DNA of 64,000 bases from NCBI RefSeq assembly GCF_000750005.1, contig NZ_JPYA01000002.1:1-64000 (forward strand), written 5' to 3'. The position numbers were made by a program, and so were the translations under genes. Every line of letters starts with the position of its first letter. The stretch's first letter is position 1. Origin of the DNA: Geobacillus icigianus (lineage in GTDB: Bacteria; Bacillota; Bacilli; Bacillales; Anoxybacillaceae). A model generated the notes under the pieces. That model was not told where the DNA came from, did no database searches, and worked only from the letters and a program-made list of their open reading frames with translations. This document shows positions 19,601 through 28,136 of the stretch, piece after piece.

Positions 19601-20062
19601 ATGGAGCAGAAAGGACAAGCATTGGAGCAATCGTTAAAATTATTTATCGTTCTCTCGCGGGCGTATCGCGCGGTCAGCGATCAAGTCAACAAATCGATCC
19701 ACTCATTCGGGGTCAATCCCACGGAGTTTGCCGTGTTGGAACTGTTATATCATAAAGGCGATCAACCGCTCCAGCAAATCGGTGAGAAAATTTTGCTCGC
19801 CAGCGGCAGCATCACGTACGTTGTCGATAAACTGGAGAACAAAGGGTTGATCGTCCGCCGCGCTTGCGAGCGGGATCGCCGCGTTACATACGCTTCGATT
19901 ACGGAAGAAGGACGGCGGTTTATTGAGCGCGTGTTTCCAGAACACGCCGAAACCATTCATGACACCGTGTCCGCGCTTACCGCAGAGGAGAAGGAGCAGG
20001 CCATCGCTTTGTTAAAAAAATTAGGATACGGGGCGAAACATGCCCTCACTGATCGGGGCTGA
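19601..20062 (+). CDS. MarR-family transcriptional regulator
   Basis: 153 residues. A winged helix-turn-helix is visible: recognition region LQQIGEKILLASGSITYVVDKLENKGLI (about 62-89, only partly quoted here as IGEKILLASGSITYVVDKL) and wing ERDRRVTYASITEEG. It probably represses a detoxification or aromatic-compound gene, as MhqR-type members do, but no target is adjacent. Start ATG at 19601 after AAAGGA; an upstream in-frame ATG (19574) has a poorer site. The stop TGA lies inside the terminal repeat of an inserted element (20055 on), so the last three residues (DRG) are element-encoded and the native C-terminus may have been slightly changed. Confidence 0.85.
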   Translation: MEQKGQALEQSLKLFIVLSRAYRAVSDQVNKSIHSFGVNPTEFAVLELLYHKGDQPLQQIGEKILLASGSITYVVDKLENKGLIVRRACERDRRVTYASITEEGRRFIERVFPEHAETIHDTVSALTAEEKEQAIALLKKLGYGAKHALTDRG

Positions 20063-20173
20063 CCCAAAAGGTCGCCTTCTTTCAAGATAGGCACAACATA
20101 TAGTGCGACAGAAGCAGTCAGTACGTATATATAGAGACGAAAGAGGGCGTCCCGGTCCTTTTGGGACACCCTC
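20055..20173 (+). repeat. Second dispersed element, copy 1 (117-119 bp, inverted ends)
   Basis: Ends GGGGCTGACCCAAAAGG and CCTTTTGGGACACCCTC form inverted termini. The interior (CACAACATATAGTGCG, ACGTATATATAG) matches the reverse complement of 31560-31675 over its whole length. It has no coding capacity, so it behaves like a MITE. Its right end folds as GAGGGCGTCCC-loop-GGGACACCCTC followed by TTTATTTTT, a terminator for the MarR gene. Confidence 0.8.
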
Positions 20174-20183
20174 TTTATTTTTG
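20145..20183 (+). terminator. Terminator formed by the right end of the element
   Basis: Stem GAGGG-C-GTCCC / GGGAC-A-CCCTC and T-rich tail, 83 bp after the MarR stop codon. Confidence 0.65.
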
Positions 20184-20237
20184 CCGAAAATGGATACGTT
20201 AATAAAGAAAGCAACAACGCCAAAGGAGGGAACGTGT

Positions 20238-20807
20238 ATGATGATTCCCGTGGGGGTGTCGAACCGCCACATTCATTTGTCGAGCGAGCATATGGCGGCG
20301 CTGTTTGGCGAAGGCGTCGAGTTGACCGTGCTCAAGCCGCTGTCGCAGCCCGGGCAGTTTGCGGCGAACGAGACGGTGACGGTCGAAGGGCCGAAAGGGA
20401 AAATCGAAAACGTCCGCGTCCTCGGTCCCGTCCGTTCGCTGACGCAGCTCGAGATTTCGAAAACCGACAGCTTCAAGCTCGGCGTCGCGCCACCGGTTCG
20501 CTTATCCGGCGACATTGACGGAACGCCGGGCATTACGATTCACGGACCGAAGGGGACGGTGACCGTCGACAAAGGGGTGATCATTGCCAAACGGCACATT
20601 CATATGACGCCGAAAGATGCCGAGACGTTCGGCGTTCGCGACAAGCAAGTCGTGAAGGTGAAAACGCAAGGGGAGCGGGCGCTCATTTTTGATGAAGTCA
20701 TCGTCCGCGTCAGCGACGATTTTGCCTTAGATATGCACATCGACACGGATGAAGCGAACGCGGCCGGCCTGAAAACGGGCGATTATGTTGAGCTGCTTCC
20801 GTCATGA
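20238..20807 (+). CDS. pduL: Phosphate propanoyltransferase (PduL-type phosphotransacylase)
   Basis: 189 residues. It exchanges CoA for phosphate on propanoyl-CoA or acetyl-CoA, giving the acyl phosphate used by acetate/propionate kinase. Two repeats each carry a zinc-binding RHIH motif (NRHIHLS near residue 10, KRHIHMT near 118), the hallmark of PduL, which is unrelated to Pta. Strong AAAGGAGGG site before ATG 20238 (a second ATG follows directly). It is not in a diol-utilisation or microcompartment operon and lacks an encapsulation peptide, so it probably acts in the cytosol in acyl-CoA/acyl-phosphate balance. Confidence 0.88.
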   Translation: MMIPVGVSNRHIHLSSEHMAALFGEGVELTVLKPLSQPGQFAANETVTVEGPKGKIENVRVLGPVRSLTQLEISKTDSFKLGVAPPVRLSGDIDGTPGITIHGPKGTVTVDKGVIIAKRHIHMTPKDAETFGVRDKQVVKVKTQGERALIFDEVIVRVSDDFALDMHIDTDEANAAGLKTGDYVELLPS

Positions 20808-20834
20808 AAATCATCCGTGTCAAAGGCAAACAAA

Positions 20835-20863
20835 GCGCCCTCTCGTTCGTTCCGAGAGGGCGC
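20835..20863. terminator. Terminator after pduL
   Basis: Perfect 11 bp stem GCGCCCTCTCG / CGAGAGGGCGC with a 7-base loop. T-runs are weak on the plus side (TTCCC) and better on the minus side (TTTGTTTG). Confidence 0.75.
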
Positions 20864-20898
20864 TTCCCGTTAACGCGGACGCTTCTTCTCTGATCGAT

Positions 20899-21039
20899 CT
20901 AGGGTGCCGGTGATTTCGTGCAAAACAACGTTGAGTTCGACCTATTTCTCAATTAGAGAAACCTTGAAGAATCGGCTTTCTTTTCTTAACGAAAATGTCG
21001 CCGATTGGTGGTGACATCGTTTTTTCACCAGCCTTCTAG
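20899..21039 (+). repeat. CTAG-ended dispersed repeat, copy B
   Basis: 141 bp from CTAGGGTGCCGGTGATTTCG to TTTTTTCACCAGCCTTCTAG, with the small mid-element stem TTTCTC-AATTA-GAGAAA. It lies just beyond the pduL terminator. The remaining 98 bp up to 21137 show nothing else. Confidence 0.8.
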
Positions 21040-21137
21040 GGTGCCGACCAGATGAAACGGCGCATCACGTCGAATGGCATCAATGACTCCGCCGCTGATT
21101 GATGACAAGGGCGTGCATGGCGGCTCCTCCTTTCGGG

Positions 21138-23156
21138 TTAAGGCAGCGATTTGGTCAAATAACGGTCAAACCATTCGACGATATGGCGAAGCCGCTCGAG
21201 GCGAAGCATCGGGTTGCCGGTGCGCGACAAGTCATGGTTGGCGTCCGGAAAGCGAACGAATTTCGTTTCTCGCCCGAGTTGTTTCAAGGCGATAAACAGT
21301 TGTTCCGCCTGCTCGATCGGGCAGCGGTAATCGCGCTCACTGTGAAGAATAAGAAGCGGCGTGTTCATCTGTTTGACGTATTTGAGCGGCGAATGATGCC
21401 AAAGCCGCTCGGCGTCTTCCCACATGTCGCAGCCGACCTCCCATTTGGTGAAAAAGTAGCCGATGTCGCTCACGCCGGAGAAACTGAGCCAGTTGGAAAT
21501 CGAGCGCTGGGTGACGGCCGCTTTGAACCGGTTCGTATGCCCGACGATCCAGTTTGTCATAAAGCCGCCGTAGCTGCCGCCGGTGACGCCAAGCCGTGTT
21601 TCGTCAATGAAGTCGAATTGGCGAATGGCGGCGTCGACGCCGGCCATAATGTCTTCATAATCCATGCCGCCATAGTCGCCGCGCACGGCATTGACAAATG
21701 CCTGGCCATATCCGTGGCTGCCGCGCGGGTTGGTGAATAAGACGGCATAACCGTGCGAGACGAGCAGTTGAAATTCATGAAAAAAGGTCAATCCGTACAT
21801 CGCATGCGGCCCGCCGTGAATTTCGACGATAAGCGGCGCCTTTTCCCCTTCGCCAAGCCCGGGCGGTTTCATGATCCAGCCTTGAATGTCCGAACCGTCT
21901 GTTGATTGGTAGGTAAACGGTTCGGCATCAGCGAGCGCGACTTCGTTCTCGAGCGCTTCATTGACCGTGGTGAGCCGTGTTTTTGCGCCGTTTTCAAATG
22001 AGATGGCATACAAATCCCCAATCACTGTCGGCTCGCTAATCGCGGCAACGGCCTGCTGTTCATTCGGATGGACGGCGAGGCCGTATACATGGAAGTCTCC
22101 TTCGATGATCGGAACGACGGGTCCGTCAAGCGGGATGAAAAATACGTTGACGCGCCCGCGCTCCGAGGCGGTGACATACAGGCCGCTTGCGTCGTTTGCC
22201 CAAATCGGGCCCGGGCCTTTCGCATCAGCGTGCATGTCGCCGATCATCGCATCGCCGAGATGGACGTCCCAATCGGCGGTCAGCACCCGCGCCGTTCCAC
22301 GCTCCGGCTCAAAAACGTAAAGCCGGTGAAGCGTCGCCCCGAGATAAGCCAAATCATGACCGATGGCGGCGAGCTTCGTTCCGTCCGGCGACCAAGCGAG
22401 CGAGGTGAAGGTGCCGCATCCGTTCGTCACATTCGTTTCCGCTTTCGATTCGAGGTCAAGCAGCACAATGTCGCGTGTAAAGACGGTGTCGGGATCTTCG
22501 TTCCGGTTGGCCACAAAGGCAAGCGTCCGTCCATTGGGCGACATTGCAAACGAACCGATTTCCTCCTCGCGGCTCGTTAACGCTTCCGCTTTTCCCGTCG
22601 CCGCATCGATGCGCACGAGCACCGGTCGTTTGTCGTCAAGAAATCCTGCCGCGTCCGATTTGTAATAGAGACGCTCGACTACGCGCGGTTTCGGGTCCGC
22701 CGGCTTCGCTTCCTTTTTTTCCGGCTCTTCGCGGTCAGCGATCGTTTCGTCGTCGCCGATCGTCGTTAGGGCGATGAGAAACGTTCCATCCGGCGCCCAA
22801 ACGTAATCGCGCACCCCATTTTTGAAAAACGTCAGCTGGCGCGCTTCGCCGCCATGGGCAGGCAATCGCCAAAGCTGCGCGCGTCCGGAGCGGTCCGATA
22901 AAAAGGCGATCTCTTCCCCCGTTGGGGAAAAGCGCGGTTTCGTATCGCGCCAGCGCCCGAACGTCCATGGACGGACGGAGCCGTCTTCGGTCCACATCGA
23001 TAGATGCGAGCGGTACTGTTTTTCCTCGTCGATCGATTTTTCCACAAACACGACGCGCGTGCCGTCCGGGGCGTAGTGCGGGTCGCGCACGGAGCGGAGG
23101 CGAAGCAAGTCTTCTGCCGTCATGCCGCGGCGTTTCGTTTCGTGTTCGCTGTTCAT
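21138..23156 (-). CDS. S9 family prolyl-oligopeptidase-type peptidase (YuxL-like)
   Basis: 672 residues. An N-terminal seven-bladed beta-propeller (about 15-390, with repeated SPDG/APDG-type WD-like PD40 motifs) is followed by an alpha/beta-hydrolase domain with the catalytic Ser in VTGGSYGGFM, Asp in LHSERDYRCP and His in DANHDLSR. It probably cleaves short peptides (acylaminoacyl- or dipeptidyl-peptidase-like) in the cytoplasm; no signal peptide is seen. Start ATG at 23156 after AAAGAAGGGA. The longer in-frame extension upstream would cover the neighbouring terminator and is rejected. Single-gene unit. Confidence 0.9.
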   Translation of the reverse strand: MNSEHETKRRGMTAEDLLRLRSVRDPHYAPDGTRVVFVEKSIDEEKQYRSHLSMWTEDGSVRPWTFGRWRDTKPRFSPTGEEIAFLSDRSGRAQLWRLPAHGGEARQLTFFKNGVRDYVWAPDGTFLIALTTIGDDETIADREEPEKKEAKPADPKPRVVERLYYKSDAAGFLDDKRPVLVRIDAATGKAEALTSREEEIGSFAMSPNGRTLAFVANRNEDPDTVFTRDIVLLDLESKAETNVTNGCGTFTSLAWSPDGTKLAAIGHDLAYLGATLHRLYVFEPERGTARVLTADWDVHLGDAMIGDMHADAKGPGPIWANDASGLYVTASERGRVNVFFIPLDGPVVPIIEGDFHVYGLAVHPNEQQAVAAISEPTVIGDLYAISFENGAKTRLTTVNEALENEVALADAEPFTYQSTDGSDIQGWIMKPPGLGEGEKAPLIVEIHGGPHAMYGLTFFHEFQLLVSHGYAVLFTNPRGSHGYGQAFVNAVRGDYGGMDYEDIMAGVDAAIRQFDFIDETRLGVTGGSYGGFMTNWIVGHTNRFKAAVTQRSISNWLSFSGVSDIGYFFTKWEVGCDMWEDAERLWHHSPLKYVKQMNTPLLILHSERDYRCPIEQAEQLFIALKQLGRETKFVRFPDANHDLSRTGNPMLRLERLRHIVEWFDRYLTKSLP

Positions 23157-23234
23157 GCCTGATCCCTTCTTTCGTAAGAAATGTTTGGTTGATAGATTGT
23201 TTCGCTTTTCGAAAGAAAAATCCTGCTTTTGGTG

Positions 23235-23267
23235 CAAAAAAAAACGAACGTCCGTTGAGACGGACGC
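23235..23267 (-). terminator. Terminator of the lysine permease gene
   Basis: Minus-strand GCGTCCG-TCTCAA-CGGACG, then TTCG and nine T, just beyond the stop at 23278. Confidence 0.85.
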
Positions 23268-23277
23268 CTGCTTTTGA

Positions 23278-24702
23278 TTATGCCGATCGTTTTTGTCTTT
23301 GTCGCTCGTGCTGTGCTGCTTTTCTCACTTGCGGGTAAAAGATCAAACCGCTCGCGAGCAAAGTGAGACCAAAGAGGAACGTTTTGATGTCCGCCGTGCC
23401 AGCGATGACGACCCAGACCGAATAGACGGACGCTACAGCGGCAACGACGCCATCCGTTAGGCGGCTGCGCTCCCCTTGATACGTTTCGCCCGTGATGACA
23501 AGCTTTAATTGAAAGACGGACGCAATCAAGTACGGGACGAGGTACGCCAGCGTGGCGATGTAAATGACAAAGTCAAACGCCGCGGCCATCGAGTGGGAAA
23601 TCGTTGAAAAGATAAACAGCTGGGCCAACGCATTGGACAAGGTCAATGAAAAGCTCGGCGCCCGTCTGTCGTTTTCCTTTAAAAAGGACGGCAAAAACAT
23701 CCCTTGTTTCGCCGCTTGGTACGGTACCTCGGCGCTCAACAAAATCCAACCGAGCGTCGAACCGAGCAAGCTGATGAGGCCGAGTCCGGCAAGCACGTAG
23801 CCGCCGATAGGACCGACGATGGCGACAATGGCATCGACGAGCGGTTTTTCCGATTGAATGAGCTTCTCTTGCGGCAAGACACCCATCACCAAAAAGCTGA
23901 TGCCGATATAAATGGCCAAAGCGATCAGAAGACCGGCGATCGTCGCCCGTTTGACGTCCGCCTGTTTGCGGGCCCGCGCTGCGAACACCATCGCCGATTC
24001 AACGCCGACAAACGCCCAGAGTGTTGCTAACGCGGCGTTGTTGATTTGCCCGAGCAGGCTGATCGCTTGCCCACCCCCGTCATAGCGCGGAGCATTAAGG
24101 GGACCGATGACCGCCTTGTCAAAGGCAAACAAGGCGATGACGATAAACAGGAAAAAGCCGAGCACTTTGGCGGCGGTAGCTACAAAATTGAGCTTTCCGG
24201 CGTTTTCCACTCCGTGCAAAATGATGGCATGCATCCCCCAAAGGAGCGCCGTGCAGACGAGAAACGTCAGCAAATTTCCTAGTTTCAAAGGAAACGAACC
24301 GATCATGGCCACGGTGTGGTCGCTTGTCAAGACAGGAAAGAATGTCGATAAGTAGCTCGCAAACGTTGTGATGATGGCGACATTGCCGGCAAAGTTGCCG
24401 ACCCAATAGCCCCATGATGACATAAACCCGGATAAAATCGACCAGTTCGACCCTTTCGGGAACAGCTCTTTCGCATAAATTTGCGGCCCGCCGTTCAAGT
24501 CGGGCTTGCGGATCGCCAAGTTTCCAAACACAAGCGCTGTCATCAAAACGCCCGTTCCGGTCAACAGCCAAGCGAGCATGACGCCAAGGGGGCTGGCAGC
24601 CTCCGCGAGCGAACGCGGCAGCATAAAAATTCCCGAACCGACCATATTGCCGACGACTAGCGCCGTTAATACCCAAACGCCCAGTTTTTGTTGCTTACCC
24701 AA
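23278..24702 (-). CDS. Lysine permease / basic amino acid antiporter (APA family, YvsH-like)
   Basis: 474 residues with about 12 membrane segments. The first helix carries the APC signature VVGNMVGSGIFMLP, and WAFVGVESAMVFAARAR is typical of the ArcD/LysP-like basic amino acid/polyamine antiporter group. The TTG start at 24702 has AAAGGAG 9 bases upstream. The gene lies directly behind a lysine riboswitch, which makes lysine the likely substrate, as for B. subtilis YvsH. Uptake should be switched off when lysine is plentiful. The substrate is inferred from the riboswitch, the family from sequence. Confidence 0.9.
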   Translation of the reverse strand: MGKQQKLGVWVLTALVVGNMVGSGIFMLPRSLAEAASPLGVMLAWLLTGTGVLMTALVFGNLAIRKPDLNGGPQIYAKELFPKGSNWSILSGFMSSWGYWVGNFAGNVAIITTFASYLSTFFPVLTSDHTVAMIGSFPLKLGNLLTFLVCTALLWGMHAIILHGVENAGKLNFVATAAKVLGFFLFIVIALFAFDKAVIGPLNAPRYDGGGQAISLLGQINNAALATLWAFVGVESAMVFAARARKQADVKRATIAGLLIALAIYIGISFLVMGVLPQEKLIQSEKPLVDAIVAIVGPIGGYVLAGLGLISLLGSTLGWILLSAEVPYQAAKQGMFLPSFLKENDRRAPSFSLTLSNALAQLFIFSTISHSMAAAFDFVIYIATLAYLVPYLIASVFQLKLVITGETYQGERSRLTDGVVAAVASVYSVWVVIAGTADIKTFLFGLTLLASGLIFYPQVRKAAQHERQRQKRSA

Positions 24703-24728
24703 CCGCTAACACTCCTTTTCAAAAAAAT

Positions 24729-24953
24729 ATGCACCCGCGCCTCTTCAGCGGGTGCATGGCATGTTCGCATCCAGACTGAATGGCGATAGCGCTCCATCGC
24801 CGTAGGCGATGGCAGTCCTGCGCCTGTTCGGCCGCAGTCCCAGCTTGCGGCGCCGGAGCGCGCCGCAAACTTCGGCGGTGAACCCTTTCCCGCTGCGTCA
24901 TCGGCCGCTCCGAGCCTCGGCAGCGCTACTTTTGTTCACCGCAACCTCTATCC
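24729..24953 (-). ncRNA. Lysine riboswitch (L box) with terminator
   Basis: On the minus strand GATAGAGGTTGCG opens P1, followed by AGTAGCGC, the conserved GGGAAAGGG, GCCGAAGTTTGC, GCTGGGACTGC, GGACTGCCATCGC and closing GCGCTATC near 24784. The terminator is TGCACCCGC-loop-GCGGGTGCA plus a T-run at 24729-24757, 30 bp before the permease start. Lysine binding should cause termination. Confidence 0.9.
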
Positions 24954-24988
24954 CATTGGTGGAGAGGGGGTATATGGTTGCCGACATT

Positions 24989-25017
24989 ATCGTACTTAAT
25001 TCGACAAAAAACGTCAA
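24989..25017 (-). promoter_or_regulatory. Sigma-A promoter of the lysine riboswitch unit
   Basis: Minus-strand TTGACG (25017-25012), 17 bp spacer, TACGAT (24994-24989), about 35 bp before the aptamer. Confidence 0.65.
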
Positions 25018-25090
25018 GTTGTTTTTGCTGGAAACGGCACCGAACCGATCGGATGGAAAAGCCGGTACGAAGCGATTTTTCACCGGCCTT

Positions 25091-25229
25091 TTAGGAAGGC
25101 GGTGATTTAATCCTAGATACGACTTTGCAATGGCATTTCTCAACTAGAAAAAACCTGATGCATCGGTCCTGCTTTTCACACGCTCTCCCATTAATGAGGG
25201 GAATCAACCGTTTTTTACCAGCCTTTTAG
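25091..25229 (+). repeat. CTAG-ended dispersed repeat, copy C (array 25074-25485)
   Basis: From TTAGGAAGGCGGTGATTTAA to TTTTTTACCAGCCTTTTAG, with core CTCAACTAGAAAAAACC. Its left TTAG also closes a fragment of another right end (25074-25094), so the units are fused through the tetranucleotide. Confidence 0.8.
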
Positions 25230-25364
25230 ATGTCTTGTGAAAAACGGTTGTTTCTTTTGAGCGATGGGGGAGCGTTTGAAAGACGATCCTGATGCGACAC
25301 GGCTTTTCTATTGGAGAAACGGGCTTGATCAGCGGCTTGTTCCCTTAAATCACCGGCCTCTTAA
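25226..25364 (-). repeat. CTAG-ended dispersed repeat, copy D (inverted)
   Basis: The minus-strand orientation reads TTAAGAGGCCGGTGATTTAA to CCGTTTTTCACAAGACATCTA. The interior is nearly identical to copy J at 49287-49425 (AACAAGCCGCTGATCAAGC, CCTGATGCGAC on the other strand). It shares its left TTAG with copy C. Confidence 0.8.
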
Positions 25365-25485
25365 AGGCTGGTGAAAAACATTGGTTTCCTTTGGTCGATG
25401 AAAAAAAGTGTGCACTGTTGCAAGGCTTTTCTATTTGAAAAACGATGCTGGGAAGCGGTTGCGCGAGTAAATCACCGCCTCTTAG
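25361..25485 (-). repeat. CTAG-ended dispersed repeat, copy E (inverted)
   Basis: The plus strand reads TTAAAGGCTGGTGAAAAAC to GTAAATCACCGCCTCTTAG, 125 bp. The core (GCAAGGCTTTTCTATTTGAAAAACG) matches copy G1. It shares its left end with copy D. No gene lies in 24960-25640 apart from these repeats. Confidence 0.8.
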
Positions 25486-25658
25486 AAAGATGTGGGATAG
25501 AAGAAGGATGTTCCCGCTTTTTTCGGATCGTCCGGGCAAAATTCAAAGGTTGGAAAAGGCAGGAGATTTTTGCACGACGGCGAATAGACAAAATGGGCGA
25601 AAAATACGAGCCCAATGCATGGTGATGAGATCATTCGTGAAGAGAGAAGGGGATGACG

Positions 25659-27353
25659 ATGAAATTTTCCGAGTTTCGCTATGAGCGGCCGGACATCGAT
25701 CAGTTGCAGGACGCGTTTCAAGAAGCGCTCGATGCGTTCCGCCGCGCCGGGAGCGCCGCCGGTCAGCACGAGGCGATGAAACGGGTGAACGAGCTGCGCC
25801 GCCGCTACAGCACGATGGCGAATTTGTGCCACATTCGCCATACGATCGATACAAACGATGAGTTTTATAAGAAAGAACAAGACTTTTTTGATGAAACGGG
25901 GCCGATCGTCAAAGGGCTCGTCAACGACTATTACCGCGCCCTTGTCGAGTCGCCGTTTCGCGCCGAGCTCGAAAAAACGTGGGGCGCGCAGCTGTTTGCC
26001 TTGGCGGAAACGCAGCTGAAAACGTACGCTCCGGCAGTGATGGAAGACTTGCAAAAAGAGAACAAGCTGGCAAGCGAATATACGAAGCTGATCGCCTCAG
26101 CGAAAATCATGTTTGAAGGCGAAGAGCGGACGCTCGCCCAGCTGCAGCCGTTCGTCGAATCGCCGGATCGCTCGGTGCGCAAACGGGCGAGCGAAGCGAG
26201 GTTTTCGTTTTTCACCGATCATGAAAAAGAGCTTGATGAGCTGTACGATGAGCTCGTTCATGTGCGCACCGCGATCGCCGAGAAGCTCGGGTTCAAAAAT
26301 TTTGTCGAGCTCGGTTATGCCCGTTTAGGCCGGACCGATTACAATGCCGAGATGGTTGCCAACTTCCGCCGGCAAGTGAAAGCGCACATCGTCCCGCTCG
26401 CCGTCAAACTGCGCGAACGCCAGCGGCAGCGGATTCAGGTCGATCGGCTTACGTATTATGATGAGCCGTTCATGTTCCCGAGCGGCAATCCGGCGCCAAA
26501 AGGGGACGCCGCTTGGATCGTCGACAACGGCCGGCGCATGTATGAAGAGCTGTCGCCGGAAACGGGCGCGTTTTTCCGCTATATGGTCGAACATGAACTG
26601 ATGGACCTCGTCGCCAAAAAAGGGAAAGCGAGCGGCGGCTATTGCACGTATATTGACGACTACCAAGCGCCGTTTATTTTCTCGAACTTTACCGGAACGT
26701 CCAGCGACATTGACGTATTGACCCATGAAGCAGGGCATGCGTTCCAAGTGTACGAAAGCCGCCATTACGATATCCCGGAATACAACTGGCCGACGCTTGA
26801 GGCGTGCGAAATCCATTCGATGAGCATGGAATTTTTCACATGGCCGTGGATGGAGCTGTTTTTCGCCGAAGATGCCGACAAATACCGGTTCGCCCATTTG
26901 AGCGACGCGCTCTTGTTTTTGCCGTACGGCGTCGCGGTCGATGAATTCCAGCACGCCGTCTACGAGCGCCCGGACATGACGCCGGCCGAGCGGAAGAAAA
27001 CATGGCGTGACATTGAGAACGTGTATTTGCCGACAAAGGATTACGACGGCCACGATTACCTTGAACGAGGCGGCTTTTGGCAGCGGCAAGGGCACATCTA
27101 CACCGACCCGTTTTATTACATCGACTACACGCTCGCGCAAGTGTGCGCGTTCCAGTTTTGGAAGCGGGCGGAAGACGACCGGGCTGCGGCGTGGCGCGAC
27201 TATGTGGCGCTTTGCCGATTGGGCGGCAGCCGGCCGTTCACCGAGCTCGTCCAAAGCGCCAACCTCCAGTCGCCGTTTGCCGACGGGGCGGTCGCTTCGG
27301 TTATCGGCCATATCGAGCGGTGGCTGGACAGTGTCGATGACAAAGCGTTGTGA
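25659..27353 (+). CDS. M3 family oligoendopeptidase (PepF/Pz-peptidase type)
   Basis: 564 residues, cytoplasmic zinc metallopeptidase that degrades oligopeptides. The HExxH site is LTHEAGHAFQVYESR, with the third ligand Glu in EACEIHSMSMEFF about 25-30 residues on. Length matches the roughly 564-residue Pz-peptidases of Geobacillus. AAGGGG abuts the first ATG at 25653, so the third in-frame ATG at 25659 (6 base spacing) is the better start. A GC-rich terminator follows at 27412-27437. Single-gene unit. Confidence 0.93.
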   Translation: MKFSEFRYERPDIDQLQDAFQEALDAFRRAGSAAGQHEAMKRVNELRRRYSTMANLCHIRHTIDTNDEFYKKEQDFFDETGPIVKGLVNDYYRALVESPFRAELEKTWGAQLFALAETQLKTYAPAVMEDLQKENKLASEYTKLIASAKIMFEGEERTLAQLQPFVESPDRSVRKRASEARFSFFTDHEKELDELYDELVHVRTAIAEKLGFKNFVELGYARLGRTDYNAEMVANFRRQVKAHIVPLAVKLRERQRQRIQVDRLTYYDEPFMFPSGNPAPKGDAAWIVDNGRRMYEELSPETGAFFRYMVEHELMDLVAKKGKASGGYCTYIDDYQAPFIFSNFTGTSSDIDVLTHEAGHAFQVYESRHYDIPEYNWPTLEACEIHSMSMEFFTWPWMELFFAEDADKYRFAHLSDALLFLPYGVAVDEFQHAVYERPDMTPAERKKTWRDIENVYLPTKDYDGHDYLERGGFWQRQGHIYTDPFYYIDYTLAQVCAFQFWKRAEDDRAAAWRDYVALCRLGGSRPFTELVQSANLQSPFADGAVASVIGHIERWLDSVDDKAL

Positions 27354-27411
27354 ATGAAAGCGGAAATGGAACGGACGATCCGCGTGTTGATGAACGGTCT
27401 GCGCCGCTAAC

Positions 27412-27450
27412 CGGCCGGCTTCCGCCAAGGAGCCGGCCTAGTTGTTTTCT
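27412..27450 (+). terminator. Terminator of the M3 peptidase gene
   Basis: GGCCGGCT-TCCGCCAAGG-AGCCGGCC followed by TAGTTGTTTTCTTT. Confidence 0.7.
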
Positions 27451-27496
27451 TTCGCGTAACGGAGGATGGCTTCGGCATCAAGCAGCGACGGACGTG

Positions 27497-27523
27497 CGTT
27501 CGGTCAAAACGTTTGACCGAACG
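27497..27523. repeat. Perfect 12 bp inverted repeat with 3-base spacer
   Basis: CGTTCGGTCAAA-ACG-TTTGACCGAACG lies 4 bp beyond the stop of the minus-strand lipoprotein gene. It has no T-run on either side. It may be a factor-independent stem that ends transcription, or a protein-binding palindrome. Confidence 0.6.
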
Positions 27524-27527
27524 GCCG

Positions 27528-28136
27528 TCATGTTCTGGCACCGTCGTCTTCCGAAATGACGCTGGATCCTTTGTTTGGATCGAACGATGGATACCACTGG
27601 ACATCGTTAAAAATATGGACAGGGGATCGTTCTTTGTCCAAGATGAGAAGATTGTACCGCAAGTCCCCATGATTAATTCGATTGATCAAATCTTTTGGGA
27701 TATCGTCTATCCATGAGGAAGAAATGGTGATGGTATATGACAACTGTCCGTTGGCCGGCAAAGGGCCTTTGACGGCGTTCGAACGGTCAACATGGGTCAC
27801 GCGAGAAAGTTCCTCTGGATATTGAATGACGAAATAGTAATCTCGATACTGTTCAAGCAACTGATACAGCTGCTCCGAGAGGGTGTAACGCATCGTCAAG
27901 TGAATCGAGCGGCTCGTTGCTTTGGCGGTAAATTCATTGACTAAAAAATGCGGTGGCAGAAATTTCTCCTCTAGCGATAACGGCTTCTGTTCCTTTTTTA
28001 CTTTTTCCTTTTGCTCGTTTCCTTGTACCGCTTCTTTCCCTACATGGTGCGGAGCGGGGGTAGGATCATGTCCGCGCTCGCACGCCGCCAGCAAGAGAAC
28101 GCCGATAAAAAGAGGGTAAAAGAACTTTTCCTTCAT
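27528..28136 (-). CDS. Lipoprotein of unknown function
   Basis: 202 residues. The signal peptide (FFYPLFIGVLL) ends in lipobox LLAAC, so it is membrane-anchored outside the cell. A charged Lys/Glu-rich linker (about 35-55) precedes a soluble domain containing LTMRYTLSEQLYQLLEQY, IQYPEELSRVTHVDRSN and SSSWIDDIPKDLI. I do not recognise a family. ATG 28136 with GGGTGA just upstream is preferred over ATG 28148, which has no site. Single gene between the M3 peptidase and clpE. Confidence 0.75.
   Translation of the reverse strand: MKEKFFYPLFIGVLLLAACERGHDPTPAPHHVGKEAVQGNEQKEKVKKEQKPLSLEEKFLPPHFLVNEFTAKATSRSIHLTMRYTLSEQLYQLLEQYRDYYFVIQYPEELSRVTHVDRSNAVKGPLPANGQLSYTITISSSWIDDIPKDLINRINHGDLRYNLLILDKERSPVHIFNDVQWYPSFDPNKGSSVISEDDGART

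Noticed and set aside
26325..27428. Long minus-strand frame opposite the M3 peptidase gene
   Set aside because: It mirrors the GC-rich third-position pattern of the real gene and has no ribosome binding site; similar shadows oppose odhA, odhB, ptsI, clpE and the germination genes.
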